The translations under genes and the position numbers were made by a program. The notes beneath the pieces are model-generated. The model was given only the letters and a program-made list of their open reading frames with translations, made no database searches and was not told the origin of the DNA. A DNA stretch of 64,000 nt. It comes from Paracyclopina nana. Lineage: Eukaryota; Arthropoda; Copepoda; Cyclopoida; Cyclopettidae. The stretch lies in the NCBI GenBank assembly GCA_019096065.1, contig JAGUCH010000002.1:12722501-12786500 (forward strand), in the 5' to 3' direction. This document shows positions 19,687 through 33,205 of this stretch, piece after piece; within the stretch, counting starts at the first letter, position 1; each line of letters starts with the position of its first letter.

Positions 19687-20673
19687 TAAGAAACATATCC
19701 TCCTTTACATACCCCAGTTTTGATCTTAACACTCGCACCCATTCTCAAAACAATTTTTTTAATGGGCATTGCTTTGGTGAAGCCATGAAAGTACTTGCAG
19801 ATGAAAGTAACCCTAAGCTTTATTTAACCAAAAAAAAAAGCTTTTTAAATAATTTGCTGAATTTCTCCCATTTAGGCATATTATTTGCCAAGCCTAGTTG
19901 GGACCAGTGAGGATTAGTGATGAATCAAAAGATACAAAAAGTGGCTGTTTAACTCATCTTCATTGAACTTTTTTGAAAAAACTGTTAATCATCTAAAAAT
20001 AATTTGAAGACATTTTTTCAGTAGCTATAGGAAACAGTAAACAGACCCCATATCTAGCCTAGCGACTAATTTTGTAAGTTTTTGGACGTCTTTCTGCTGC
20101 CTAAGTTGGGACGTATGCCAGTATTAAGCTAATTTTTCTCATGATTATATTTCGCAAGGTAGGATTTTAGCATGCTCCACTTGTTTTGAGGCATTAGATG
20201 GATACACTTTATTATGATTTGACCATATTTTGAGCCTTACATTGTCTGAAATTCCAATTTTTAGTGAAATTTAAGGCTGGCTTTAAGGCTGGCTTTCGGG
20301 TAAGCCAAAGCACCATTTAAAAGTGCTTCTGGAATTGATTTGCTCAATAAAAGTGGCAGTATTGTTCGATAAATTTGGCTACTTTTGGCCTGATATTAAA
20401 GTACATGTCTTGTAACACCAAAAAGGCACGGGTCAACTACGCTCGCGCGTCCTGACGTCACTACAGCTGAACTGACGTCCGAAAACATTGGTTCCGCTTT
20501 CCTATATTGGAAAATATGGAAGTCGCACTTTTAAAGGCTGTCCCATGTTTATCTTTAAGTGGCTCAGGGAGTTTTTTCACACCCAATAGTATTTTTTTTT
20601 CCTTCATAAAATGTTACAAAATAACTCAAAGCAATGAAGATAGGTGAATTTTATGTTCCGTTTCCAATTCTTC

Positions 20674-23600
20674 TTAATTGGCATGATTTAATGGAATGCC
20701 TGAAGTTTTAACAAAATTTTTGGCTGACTGCAGAGCCTCATCAATATTCTGGATATGAGCAGATTTCTCCAGCAAATGAATTTTTTGGAACTTTTTCAGA
20801 TGCTTTACTCTGTCACTTCCAAGCAATGAGCCTATCCAATGCGATGGAGTAAAGTCACTTGTGACCATAGCTTCCGGAATGAAAACTCCCACACTGTAAA
20901 TATCATTCACTAATGGAGCCACAATCAGACATGGTTTTTTGGCTGGTACCATAAGTTTGAGCACTTTTTTTATGTTGACACTCTCCTCAAATTTATGCAC
21001 CACAAATTCTTGGTTTGTGTTCAATAGATCCTGCAAGCTTGGTGGTGGCACACACATGAGAGACTTCAAATTGGCCACATGGCCAGACAATTCCTTCAGT
21101 ATTCCGCTGACTTCAGTTTTGACAGTGTATGGTAGTTTTTTACGGCTTGCTAAATTGATGAGAGATGCAAGTTTTGCCTCAATCTCAGGCAATAAGGCAG
21201 GATCTTTTTCTGCCATTTCAATTTGGTTGTTGAAAACCATGATTTCTTCTATTAGCTCAAGGCCATTTTGCCTTGCAGTGATTGCGCTCTGCCCTGTCAT
21301 GCATCTAAAAGATTTATGTCCTGGATGTGTGCTTTTGACAGACATGATGACAAAGCCTTGCACATCAGCAGTGTTGTGCACGTGGGTGCCACAGCAAGGC
21401 TCAACTGAGTCTGGAAGGCTAATGACAGCCAGCTCCTCTGGATAGGTCACTTCTGGCATGGTTATCACTGATTTCCCCACAAATTCACGTGCAAGCATTT
21501 CTTTGATTGTCCCATCAAAATGCCATTCTGGATTACGCATGACAATCCTGTCCACAGGTGCAGCCTTGCTCACATACATATTGACGACTTCCTCAATCTT
21601 GTTCACTACCTCATTATCAATGTTAGCATTCAAAGCAATGAAGTCAAATTTGAAGCCATCGGAAGTGACCTGGCTGGATTTCTGATGAGTGAACCGGAAC
21701 ATCTTGTGGAGCACACAATTGAGAAGATGAGTTCCAGTGTGGTTTTGCATCAGCTCAATTTTCTTTGGGACTTTGAATTGGACCTTGACCTTTTTACCAG
21801 GCACTAGTGAGCGATGCTCGTCAAAAGTTCCAATATGCCAGACATACCCTGTTTCAGGATCTTTTTGGGTGTCCACTATGTTGAAATACTTTACCCCATC
21901 TGTACATGAAATTGTCCCTTCATCGCCAGCTTGGCCTCCATCTTCAGCATAACAGCAGGTCTTGTCCAGTAAAATGGCTTTTAAATCTTTATCTTGCATA
22001 TCTACAATATCTAAGACTTCGGCTGTCAGTAGAGGGAAGCTATAGAAATGGGAGCTTTTCTTCTCATAGCTCCATTTGAAGGAGTCATCAGTCGGTGGAA
22101 ACTTTGCATTGGCTTGGCCCCATTTTTTGGAAGCAGCCTCCTTTGCAGACATGAGTTTTGACGCTGTCTTGACAGACTTCAGTTTTGCATCAAAATTGGC
22201 CTCATTAAAGTGAATGGCATTGAGGCTGCAAATCTTTGACAACATCTCTTTTTGCACTCCAAAGCTATCATAGATTTTAAAGGCTAGATCCCCAGTGAGT
22301 GCTTTGTTCACAATGCCTGACTTGTTTTTTGCCAAGTATTTGCTCACGTCCAGGAAAATTTTAGCCTCAGATGGATCCACTTTGTTGGCAATGTCTGGTC
22401 GTTCCTGTAAATCGAAGGTAGAAGAATGGAGGATTGCTTTCTGTAAGATAAAATTATAATGTGTAACAACAACCTTCACTAGTTCGGCCATAGCTTTGGC
22501 CATTTGACCTTCCACTTTTCTGAAGTGGTCTACCTCAAAGTCCAGCACAGACCGTATCAAATTCTCTTGCTCTTCAGAGTGCTCAAGGGGGTAATGATAC
22601 CTCAATGTTTCCATAACCATTAAAGAGAGGCTAAACATGAGATCAGCCAATTCCTGAGCAGAATGCACACCAAAATGGTCACTGCAATTATTAGATGCAC
22701 AACTCAAAGCTGCATTATATCATGAGAACTTTTTTACTTAAGAATTCGAAGTGCTTTACGAAGTACACTCTTCATTTTTGGAGATGAGTCTGGAAGCAAT
22801 CCATCTGCCAGACACACTGTGGCCATTCGTATGTGATCAGCGAGCATTCGATATGCTGTATCATTTGCTTTGCTAAAATGAGAATATACTGAAGCAGACA
22901 GATAGACATTTCAATGAGGAATCTCACTTGGCAAAACTTCCAGTATATGGCTTAGAATTGGTTTGCTGGGCTATCATGTCAAAAAGGGGAGTAAATAAAT
23001 CGGAATCATAATTTGATTTTGAGCCTGATAGAACTGCAACCAATCGCTCCAATCCCATGCCAGTGTCAACATGGTGTAGACAGAGAGGATCTAGTGTCCC
23101 GTTGAGATGTTTGTGGTGCTCTATGAACACCAAATTCCATAATTCTACTATGTCATCACTGGAATTGACCAGATTGGCTGCATCCAATCCTTCCAAGTGA
23201 GAGTGGTGTATTTCAGTGCAGGGGCCACATGGCCCATCATAGCCCATTTGCCAGAAGTTATCCTCTTCTCCAAAAGGAAGAATTCTTTTAGGGTCTACAC
23301 CAAGTGACAGCCAAATTTCCCTCACTTTGTCATCAGGTGGCAAGCCCAACTTGACACAGCCTCCAAAGTAAGTCACAAATAATCTATCTGGTGGCAGCTG
23401 GTACACTTTTGTCAATAATTCCCAGGCCATGCCACATGCCTGTTCTCGGCCATAGGACCCATTGAAAGCCCAATTCCCAAGCATCTCAAAAAAGGTATGA
23501 TGAGATCCATCGTGTCCAACTTGGTTCAGATCACAGGCCTTGCCTCCAACCCTTATGCACTTTTGTGAGTTGGCAATACCATTCTTGAATTTCTCAGGGG

Positions 23601-23844
23601 GCTGGATTTCATTCATGAAAATGGGCCGCCATCTCACCATGCCAGCATTGACAAATGGCAAGGTGTTAGAGTTGCGAAATGTTGGAGGAATCACTGATCC
23701 GGAGGGAACAACAAGGTGGTTTTCCTTGGTGAAAAAGTCAAGAAATGTTTGCCGAACTTTGTCTGAGCTCAGATGAGAGTTTCTTCTGGAGACAACACAC
23801 CAAACTTGGCCTCCTCGAAGCTTCAAGGCGCTGAGGAGAGACAT
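20674..23844 (-). CDS. AARS2: Alanyl-tRNA synthetase, mitochondrial (AARS2-like)
   Basis: Three exons, 23844-22928, 22872-22738 and 22681-20674, with introns of 55 and 56 bp, give 1019 aa. The middle exon (135 bp) carries the conserved DTAYRMLADH segment and is easily missed. The N-terminus is basic and hydroxylated (MSLLSALKLRGG), fitting a mitochondrial presequence. The catalytic domain has FVNAGM, QKCIRVGGK, TFFEMLGNWAF and GPCGPCTEIH. The editing domain carries HTGTHLL and the later CCGTH metal-binding motif. The C-terminal domain completes the family architecture; human AARS2 is 985 aa. The enzyme charges tRNA-Ala and hydrolyses mischarged Ser/Gly. The cytosolic enzyme is the alternative; presequence and divergence favour the mitochondrial one. 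Confidence 0.93.
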
Positions 23845-24057
23845 TCCTTTTTCCTTTCCCGTTGTTTATTTACATTTTTGACAAAATGTGAGCGCGCGCA
23901 AGCGCTACCAGACGGAGCTCTTGAAAAATGCTTAAGTTAAAAATTCGGGAACGGTCCTGATAACTGAGATGATGTGGATTTTGCGTTAAATAATTGCTTG
24001 ATTTATCTTGCGAAACTGTCATAGGTGAATAAAAAACGAGCAACAACTAACATATTC

Positions 24058-27000
24058 CTAACAAACTTTTGTGTAACTATTTTCAGCGGACGACAATATT
24101 TTTGTTGGTTTGTTTGGGCCTTCAGGTTGAGTTGCGACGGGTCCATCAGCTGCAGATGAGGTTGGGATCAAGAGGATCTTTCGCTCCTCGATGAACACGA
24201 TGTTCTTAGCTGTCGTCGTGGTGCCTATGGCTGATGTAGTGGTCTCCTCTCGCCGCCTTCGGACGCTTCGCGGCTGCTGCTGGTGCGTGACAAAGTCCTG
24301 CTCGATGGCCTCGTGACTACTTAAATTGCTACACCTGTCCATGCACCTTGGGGAGGTCTGAAAAGAGGCTTTGGCTGGCCTCCTCGTGGAGCTGGCCGAT
24401 GGCCTTTCGACTAACTCAAGACGGCAGCAAGATTTGGTTTGGTGGCTTGTATACGTGGAGGAAGTGTAGGTGGTCCTGCGCTTCCAATCAGCCGCTGCCA
24501 AGGCCCTTCTTCGCGGTGACAGAGGCCAGTCGACGCAATGAAAGACTTTCTTGAACCCCTCGCGAAACTTGGACGACATGATGTTGTACAGGATCGGATT
24601 GATGGCTGAGTTGATGTAAAACATGACTCGCGAGAAGTACAGGAGAAGGTAGAACGTTTCAACATCCACTACGTCAAGTACATCAACTTGGAGGGTGACA
24701 ATCCACAAGGTGAGAACCTTGAAGGGGAGCATGCATGCGAAAAAGAAGCAGACCACCGTGACCAGCATTGTCACCACTTGCTTTCTTGAGCGCAGAATGG
24801 ATGCGCTGTCAGCGACCACCTGAAGGAAAAAAATTGCATCAGCTCCAACATCAAATGATGGCCCTCCACTTAAAGAGGCTCATTCTGATCGGGCATAGCG
24901 TACCTGTTCGTCTCCGTCAGTGGAAGGTCCTGGTACCAAATTGCGGGCAATGCTCAAATACAGCAATATGAGAATCAACAGAGGGATGAAAAAGAACACC
25001 GTAATAATGAAGATGAAGTAGAACTTTTGCCAGTAGGTATCAACCCGGGTCAAGCATCCAGGATCTTCATCGGGTTTGGCGGTGTATTCAATCATGGCCA
25101 GAATGGGGGCAGTGAGGCCAAATGCGAAGAGCCAAGCTACCAAGCAGGTAAGACAAGCTTTGCTTTTAGTCCACACGACACCAGCTCTCAAGGGGAGGCA
25201 GATTGCGTAATATCTCTCCACTGTTATGGCCAAAATGGTTAGTATGCTCGTATGGGAAACGGAGAGCTCCACAAAGGGGACCAAGTAGCACATCATCTGT
25301 GAGAAGCAAATAACAACCTTGTTATTTCCACAGCTGCCGTTTAACAATGTTAAGCATGAACGTTATGGGCCCTTTTTTTGTCCTTGGCAAGAGTGTCAGT
25401 ATTACCGCCGCCAATGGAGATTAACGATGCCTTCTCCTATAGATCATTAAAAGTGTCTACACTCGTTTTATACTTGAGTGCTCTTTGCTCAGACGTTGCG
25501 CATTTATGTAAGCTTTAATTAGTGCCATAGTGACTAATTGTCAATTTGGCCGAAAATCTTGTTCTAACTCTTTATTTTGATTGCCTTGAGCATTCACGTT
25601 CCAAAACAGATAGAGGACTGTGTAAACATCCTCTTGAAAAAATCTATAAAAAGTTGTAGTTATCTTTGAGAGCTCCTTGCTGTGTGCGATGGGCGAAAAA
25701 AATCCTTGCCAAGATGCGATTAGCCTTTATAAGAAATTTAGGAGTCGAATTTCCTCTAAATTGAACGCAATCATTTTCTTCCATGAGCAATTTGAGAATA
25801 GTTGTTAACAAAAGCACATTTCATGGGATATTTTCATGATTTAATAATTGGCTGTCGCCTTATTCTCTAAAATAGAGATTTGTGAGCTTTTCCTCACTCC
25901 GCTAAATTCTTATAGGTTCTTTCGATTATCTCTGTTGCTATAAGGATAACGTCAGCTCAACGAGCGCTAATTATTCCTAACTTTCCCTAACGAAACTCGT
26001 AGTGCCTTACCCTAACCGAATTAATTTTTAATTATTTTTAAAAGCTATGTGTTAGTTAGTGTTATACTAGATGGAGGCAGCATGCATGAACTTTCTTCCA
26101 AGAAGCCTCTTTTAAGGAGATCTTGGTGAAAACACCCAATAGCTGTAGCATTATAATTGTAAGACCTTAATCATACCTTGGTTTTCTTAGAGCTTAAATA
26201 CGTAAGTGTAGGTATACTTGGTGTTCAGAAATGTTTGCTGCTACAACAGATCAGGTTTCTGTCTTTTAAGTGCTTTTAAAGCTTGTTGATTTTCTCTACG
26301 CTTCAAAGTAGCGAGAACATTTTGTGAGCCTCAAGAAATGACGGTCTTATCCTGAATTATTGTCTTAATATGGGATAATTGCCTATGCCATAACCGGATC
26401 GAGCTCGTATTTGTGAATGTAGCGCTGCGCCCCTATATCATTCTCTCGATTTCTTTGTTAAAAGCTTCTTTTTATTCTTGTCATCCCTAGTATATGCTCT
26501 ACTTTTGAGTTAAGATGGTTGAAACGGAATTTATACTGCTTTTTCTTTTCTCACATCACAGCACTTTTTTGGGGAATCGTTGCTAAAAGCCGAAATTGAC
26601 TAATGATGTAAAGCTGTCACTTCTGTTGTACGTATATATGCTATATTATCTGATAAAGTTGATTGGGAGGAATACTGTGCGCTTAAGTAGGTCGCTTCAA
26701 AGACCTGCTAGCTACTTCGAATAGACCGAGTTTCGTATTATGCTGTTGGTTTCTCGCACATTGGCTTTTGTTGGGTAGAAGAAGTACGTGGTATATGGTA
26801 ATTTCATGCAGGCATCGTCTTAAAAAGGTTTTTGTAAATATTCGCTATGCTTTGAATACTGTACTTCTATTTGCTTGCCAGCGCTTCCTGTTCCTCCCTG
26901 GTTAAACTGGATGCATTTAGTACTATACCTTTCCCATGATCCAAGCATCACGTCGTGTGGCTATTTCCACCAGTGAGGTCGGTGTGCAAGTGACCAGGAC

Positions 27001-27210
27001 GAGCAAGTCCGCCACGGACAAGTTGAGCAAGAACAGGTTCGTGGAGCTTCTGAGGACTTTGGAGGTGAGGATGACAACGATGACAAGAAGGTTGCCCGCA
27101 ATTCCCACTGCCAGGATGATGGAGCACAAGACCAGGCTTGTCAGCGCAATATACTCTGGCAAGACGATCGGCTCGAAAGCTTCCTCCGCCAAAAGCGTGG
27201 TGTTGTTCAT
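24058..27210 (-). CDS. ETHR: Ecdysis-triggering hormone receptor-like GPCR
   Basis: Three exons, 27210-26929 (TM1-TM2), 25296-24904 (TM3-TM5) and 24819-24058 (TM6-TM7 and tail), with introns of 1632 and 84 bp, all phase 0; 478 aa. Rhodopsin-family hallmarks: GN in TM1, LSVADLL in TM2, ERYYAICLPL after TM3 (ERY in place of DRY), LPFKVLTLW in TM6 and NPILYNIMSSKF in TM7. The pattern of TM2-TM3 (LLVLVTCTPTSLVE, VPFVELSVSH) and of the TM6 and TM7 flanks matches arthropod ETH receptors, which respond to ETH from Inka cells to start the moulting motor programme via Gq. The TRH-receptor/ghrelin-receptor clade is the nearest alternative. An N-glycosylation sequon (NNTT) lies at the N-terminus. Confidence 0.82.
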
Positions 27211-30200
27211 CTCGCGGTCCTGCTTCTACTACTTCAGCTTTCTTGCTGATGAGGCCTCCGCCACGACCTCTTCTCCTCTCGCAAGCTAGCTACCTTTCAG
27301 AGCTACTCCATCGTCGAGGATTATTATGCAGGGGTGATGGGGCGCTGAAATTGTTTGATTGTTCTCCTGGGGCACAAAGAAGTGCGAAATTGGGAGGAAG
27401 CCCTTCTTTTACCTGCTGGCAATATTGGATTCTTAGAGCGTCTGCGAAAGACAGGACTTGCTCATAACGCGGTGAAACGAGAAAAGCTTCAGAATTCCTG
27501 TTGTTTAAGCATTTTTCTATGTCCTTCCTCAGACTTAGTAGGCATCTTCTGCATTGCTAGAGACAGCCTAAATTCAATTTTGACATTCAATCAACAGTAA
27601 TAATGAGCTGGAAATTTCCAGCTTCACCGACCTTGTTAACGCGCCTTTCAGCTTTTTAATTTTTTATCAGAATAAATTCGACAAAGTCGGCAAAACCAAA
27701 CGTGACAAACCAAATTTTGACTAGGCTTCAATTGTTGTCAACTTTGTATTTTATACTTTAGTATCTTAAATTATTTTAAAAATAAAAATGGCATAGCATT
27801 TTGCATCGGTTGCTCAATTAAGCTCAAGCGCGTTCCACCACTAACAACTTTGAGTGTTCTAACAACTTTGAGTGTTTGTGACATTGTGTGCCAATGTTTG
27901 GCGAAATGATTTCGTCTTGTGTTATTAAAATGTGAAACTTTGCCCTCATAAATAAATAAATACCAACTCATCAGATCACTCTGGAAGCTTTCGTCTTCAC
28001 TTTTGAAGTTGAGTCGAGAAATCAGTCGAAATTAGAGCAATAATCAATCTTCTACAAATTCAACCTAGAGTAAAAAATGTCTTGCTTTCTTTGCCAGAGT
28101 CTTCCTTGGATTTACGACTTGACATCGTGCTTGTCGTCTTCGTTTATGTTTGACGAAATAATTTCGCCGCAGCTCTTTTATTAGAAAAATGATGTTGGAT
28201 GTGGTCTTCTCTATATTTTAATGCTTGCATGGAAGGATGCTTTCACCAGAGCAATTTTGAGACTCATAAAACTGTAATTTCTCGGCTTGCACGAAAGGGA
28301 CATTTTAGAGAGCCTGCATGATGAAGTTGAGTTTCAGACGTCATCAGCATCATGCATTCAAGAATTGCATGTGTACGAATTGGACTGATCACGTCCATAT
28401 TTTCGATGAATACACAGCATTCGATTTCCTCGTGCATTTATTATTCATTCGTATTCTGCGATGTGCGTCGGAGCCGACAATGAGACCGACGAAATGTGTC
28501 AAGTGCCCATCTTGACAACCAAGTTGGCTATCTCAATCTCATCAATCAGATAGCAAACTATCTAGACTTCCCATCGCTGCGTGTTCTCCATTGGGGATTT
28601 GATGGGAAATGATGAAATGCCCCGTTTTGTAGATGTCTCGCTATTTCAGACTGCAATGATGAATTGATGAAAACCTTTTAGGGAAATCGTGTACTTTTAC
28701 GCCAAAACTAAGCGAAGCCAATACAAAAGGTTGTACTTGCAATGATCTTTTTACATTTACCAACCTCATTTGGCCAAAGGTACTCTGACTTCTGTAGAAA
28801 AGTTCTTTATTCACGATTACTACAATTAGGCTGATATATGATGGATGAAAGGACGCTCTGGCAATAATTAACAATCTTTTTATTAGACTACATCAACTGT
28901 GACATCAAAGCTGTTTTTGAGTTTTGAAGCCGTGGGGAAAGCCTAGGCACCACCATTCCTTTGCGCCTATGGTGCAGACCAAAGTTTTTGAAATTATTTA
29001 TGTTTCTCCATACAGTGCTTACAATCAATTCGAGGCCCCGCTTTTCCTCTTCAATCCTGTGGAGATGATTAATTGTTGCAATCTCATTTTGCTCCTAAAA
29101 ATGAGGCATTATCGGCTGAGAGATGCTTGCTAATTTCAAACGATATACCAATTCTGAAATTCTGGTGTAAGTATCTTCCAACTGCTTCCTTCGAAAGGCG
29201 TTTTCTTGCTGCAATTGTTGGATCTAGGATTAAAATTGAAGGGTTTCTTGAAAAACTGATTAAAAAGTGTATGCGTGATATGCAAAATTATGGCTGTATT
29301 CGGTCGGATTTTGCTGAAGATACATTTTTTATAGCTACCAAAGATTTGGGGTCGTTTGTCTAAAAAAAGGATTATATAAGCAATTTTTGGATACAGCCAA
29401 AATGTTTACAGTGGATAATCAAGTAATTGCTTTTTCTCGCTAACTCAGTTTCAAAAATATGCTTGTTTGTTGAGGAAGGGTAGCTATACTTAATACTCAA
29501 TAAACGTATATAGTTTAAAAGCATAGCTATTTAAGGGTGTCACAATGATCTCGCCATGGAAAAAGTACTAGGATGTGTGTATTTGGTAGAAATTCTGTAA
29601 TAATTTCACTTTTAAAGCTTCAAAAATGATTCTTCTCGTTTGTGGAAGAAAGGAGAATTGTTACATTTTATTCACTAATTTGGAATCCCATAGCTTCAAG
29701 CTTTCTAACGGTTTCAAGCCTTTTTCTTAAAGTGGAGGGACACAAATGGTATACGTGAAAAAGTGGGTTTTTTTCAAAGTTTGCTTAGTTTTTGTCCAAT
29801 TTTTTTCTCACTTGTGAAAAAAAAAAATTCTGTGGAAACCATGATGTTTGCCAAGTGTGAAAATTCTAACCCTCAAATTATCAAAGAATCAACACTTCTT
29901 TGAAGATTTATGGACTGAGGCAAATTCGCTGAAAGTTTTGCCTTTTATGTCGCTGGCTCTGATTTGGAACTAGACTTTTGCCCAGATCATCTAAGTTCGC
30001 TAGTCAAGTTGCAAGAAAGCAAATTGCTGTACATTACATCTTGTTGTGAATAGATACATAGGGGCTCACAATTTTGCACTCACCCTAAATATTCGCGAAA
30101 CGCATGAAGCATTATATTGTTTGCCAAAAATAGGCAATCCGCCTGCCCCAACAAAACCTTTAAGAAAAACCTCTAAATCTAATTCTGAAAATGCAAACGA

Positions 30201-32644
30201 AGTTGGCTCTCTGTGACCTCTCATGCATTACAGCCAGACTGCATTCAATTTCAAACAGTTATAGTAGCCTAAAGGTAGGTCAAAAATGGATGTTCTCATT
30301 CAGCGTTTTCATTCACTTTTTGAAACTTTAAGATGAGTTATGCAAAAGTTCTTGTTTTAAACACGAATCATACATTAGTCTATCGATCACGTGAACACAA
30401 GGACGCGTTGAGCACTTGTTAAACATCTTGAAATCAACACCATTCTTAAATGTGACTTCATGTCTAAGGCGGAGTGCGCTATTGCTTCAACGCTTCAGAA
30501 AATATAGTGGACATAGCTACTTCAATCTCCGCTCAAATTAATGCAAATCTTTCGTAGATGAGCTCGCGAAACTATTTCCTAGATGTTTCTTCTGGACGTA
30601 ATGAAGGACGAAAACTTTTTCGCATATCCTTTCATTATGAAACCAGCCTCTAGCCTTTATTGGTTCTTCGATCTGCGCTGAGCCAGTGTGACCCATGTCA
30701 CTTTGATGTCCACCGAGCTGTTAAGAAAGTTAGCCTACATTCGAGCACAACTGATACTGCAAGTATACGTACGAGTCGTACTACATGACGTCAATCCTCT
30801 CTCGTTCCTTTTTCTCCCGTTGTTTTTCATTAGCTTTGTTGCAGCTGAAAAGCGACTCAATATCATCGAATCGTCGGACGAGTGAAACATCTGCCTAATT
30901 CAGAATGTTATGCGGGATCACACACATGTGGATATTGTTTGCGCGTCATTCCGTGAATTTGTGGGCAAAACTTTCCAGCGTTGCATATATAGTAGCAGTA
31001 GTAGTAGTACGTCGTTAGAAAGCCCGATATGTCGCCTAGAGCCACGATTCTTGGCCAATAAGGATGGTGTCTGTAACACGAAACTTGTGATGTTTCCCTC
31101 CAGGAAAAAGGGCATAGCTGAAAGTGCGTGCATGAATTTTTTTTATGAGTGAAATTTCCCATTTTTAAATTGCTTCTCGTGAATTTTTTGTCAAAGGAAG
31201 CTGGTGGTGAAGCCATTTCCCGTTGGTATCTTCTTCTTCTCCTCCTCCTCAAGGAAAGTAGGTCAAAGGAAGTAATGAGTCAGAAAATAATTTTTAATAA
31301 TTCATAAAAGGAAGATGACGAGCATAACTTAGATGACTTTTACGATAAGTAATGAGTTTGATGACGTATCAAATCTTCTGCAATATTCTTGGACTTGGGA
31401 AATAATTTATTATCAGCAAAAAAATGTGTATGCAATTCCAGAAAACTTATCATATGGATGTGTTCTTCATGAATGGATTACAATGTTTAAAGACATTATA
31501 GATTATGCAAGAGTGTCACTGGCATGATTGCCTGAAGATGCTACTTTCGATTTATCTTGGAGCTCTATCAGATTCACTGAGCGAGTGCTTTCCCCGCTTA
31601 AGACCCTGCAAGACTTGCAATGATTCCTAATTAAATCCAAGATGTCACGTTTCCTTTTCTACCATTTGCATTTGCATTTTCATCTCAAACTTTTTCTGTC
31701 AAAAACATGCATCATGCTTGACCGAGTTGAGAAAGACGTGAGTTGTTTGTGTCTCCTTATATTACTACTTTAATTGAATATGGTCGAAAGGAAGTCAAGG
31801 TTGTTGCTCTATACTAGAGCAATTAGAAGGCATTCTTCTTGTTTCATGTACGTACGTTCATATGTTGTGTGGTCCTTAACTTGATTGACTTAGTGATGGT
31901 GAGTACAAGCAGCTTGTTGATAAGTGCGTAACCTCATTGATGAAGTAACAGAGGAGAAAAAGAAAGCGGTTTTCTGTTTGAGATTCACTTTAGGGGCAAG
32001 ATTGCGTTGACAGCGTTTGAGGCTCACAATGCATGGAGAGAGAGAGCACCATTCAAGAGGCCACTTTTGGCCACCACTAAACAAATCCAGGGCAGCTCAA
32101 AACCTTGAGATTTATCGATTCCACTCGTGACTTGGTCAGGGCTTTGGAAGGTCTAAAGATAGCAAATACTGTATAATTGGGAGGCAGATTGATCGTTTGC
32201 CTCTTGACGAATCCGAGATTAATGAGATTGTCACACGGGATAGAAGAAAAAACTACGCAGAGAAAAGCAGGAAAATTACACACACGCACACGAGCGCCTG
32301 TTTTATAATTGATGGTTAAATACTATGCATAAAATGCACAATGGTGCCAAGCACATAATGGCATGTGGTCCTTTTACAGCGTCACTTTTCTAATGAGTAG
32401 TGTGTATATCATGAAAGTCTGACGTCGTAATTGAGCCTGCATTTTTCATCACATAAACGGTAGCATATGAATGTGATGTCAAATGGCGCTTTTCGCCAGA
32501 AATGACTCGTAACTTCTGAGACATTTGAACTTTTACGTAGATGCCACAGTTTTTGGTGACAATCTGACAAACCATCGAAGAAGAGAAAGCCAATGCTGGG
32601 CCCACATCGTAAAATATAATGGAGAAGCAAAATGGCCCTTTTCT
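27211..32644. other. Gene-poor region of about 5.4 kb
   Basis: No frame above chance length resembles a protein and no tRNA- or rRNA-like fold was seen. It includes the presumed ETHR promoter at the left end, short simple repeats (AGTAGCAGTAGTAGTAGTA near 30996-31014; a CTT/CTC run near 31229-31251) and a TATATA near 30987. It may hold 5' UTR exons of ETHR, distal regulatory DNA or undetected ncRNA; nothing in the sequence decides. Confidence 0.5.
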
Positions 32645-33205
32645 TCATTGCAGCTGGATATTGGCTCGTCGTTGTGTCAAGTAGCCAGCCACCAAATCGC
32701 TCGGAAGTTTCTTTATAACTTTAAATTCAGCAGCGCTGGCATAATTCAGCTTCGAGTGAGGATCGGTGTAGTTGGCTTCAAGGCCGGAGATATCGGAGTA
32801 TTTCTTGGCAGGTTTAAAAGAGGGAGGAGCATCTATGGAAGAATAAGTGGGGCTGTTAGCGTCATTTGCATCCTCGACAGCTTCTTGGGCCATAATTTGC
32901 TTCAGAGCTTTCCACTGACGCTTTTTGCCACTGACAATGACCGAGTTTTCAAAGGCTCTCTGTAAAAGAGAATAACAATCAAGTCCTCCAATTGAAGCGA
33001 TATTAATATAAACGGCTTGTGCCTTGAATTGTGGATTTTTGAAGGGAACAGACACTTTGAACCAATCGGTTGCAGCGTTGCCTGTTGTAGTGCCAATTTG
33101 CTGGGCTGGTGTAGATTCCCCTGATGTGCTATGACCTACTGATGACGAAGGGGTTTCAGCCGTGATCTTATCCCCTTTCGATCTTGACTCACGACGCTTC
33201 ACCAT
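32645..33205 (-). CDS. INO80C: INO80 complex subunit C
   Basis: Two exons, 33205-33014 and 32959-32645, give 168 aa (human 192). The 54-bp intron (33013-32960, GT-AG) has no stop and is a multiple of three, so an unspliced reading is 18 residues longer; the spliced form removes sequence absent from homologues. The YL1_C domain is unmistakable: SIDAPPSFKPAKKYSDISGL, ANYTDPHSKLNY, LPSDLVAGYL. The block KKRQWKALKQI precedes it. The N-terminus is low complexity and Ser/Thr rich. INO80C (Ies6 in yeast) binds the Arp5 module of the INO80 nucleosome remodeller in the nucleus. The start is the second Met of the open frame, in MVKRRESR; the first Met (33250) is possible. Divergent from PLK4. Confidence 0.9.
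   Translation of the reverse strand: MVKRRESRSKGDKITAETPSSSVGHSTSGESTPAQQIGTTTGNAATDWFKVSVPFKNPQFKAQAVYINIASIGGLDCYSLLQRAFENSVIVSGKKRQWKALKQIMAQEAVEDANDANSPTYSSIDAPPSFKPAKKYSDISGLEANYTDPHSKLNYASAAEFKVIKKLPSDLVAGYLTQRRANIQLQ

Larger units (their letters stand above)
18013..20673. other. Intergenic region with transposon-derived DNA
   Basis: About 2.7 kb without a supportable gene. It holds the probable promoter of the C2HC gene at the left, two TGACGTCA (CRE-like) octamers near 18829 and 20451, the tandem MITE pair at 19249-19686, and AT-rich sequence running to the 3' end of the alanyl-tRNA synthetase gene. Confidence 0.5.

Noticed and set aside
18829-20458. TGACGTCA octamers as a CREB-regulated unit
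   Set aside because: The octamer also occurs near 30785 and 35919; no link to a promoter start, so not listed as regulatory features.
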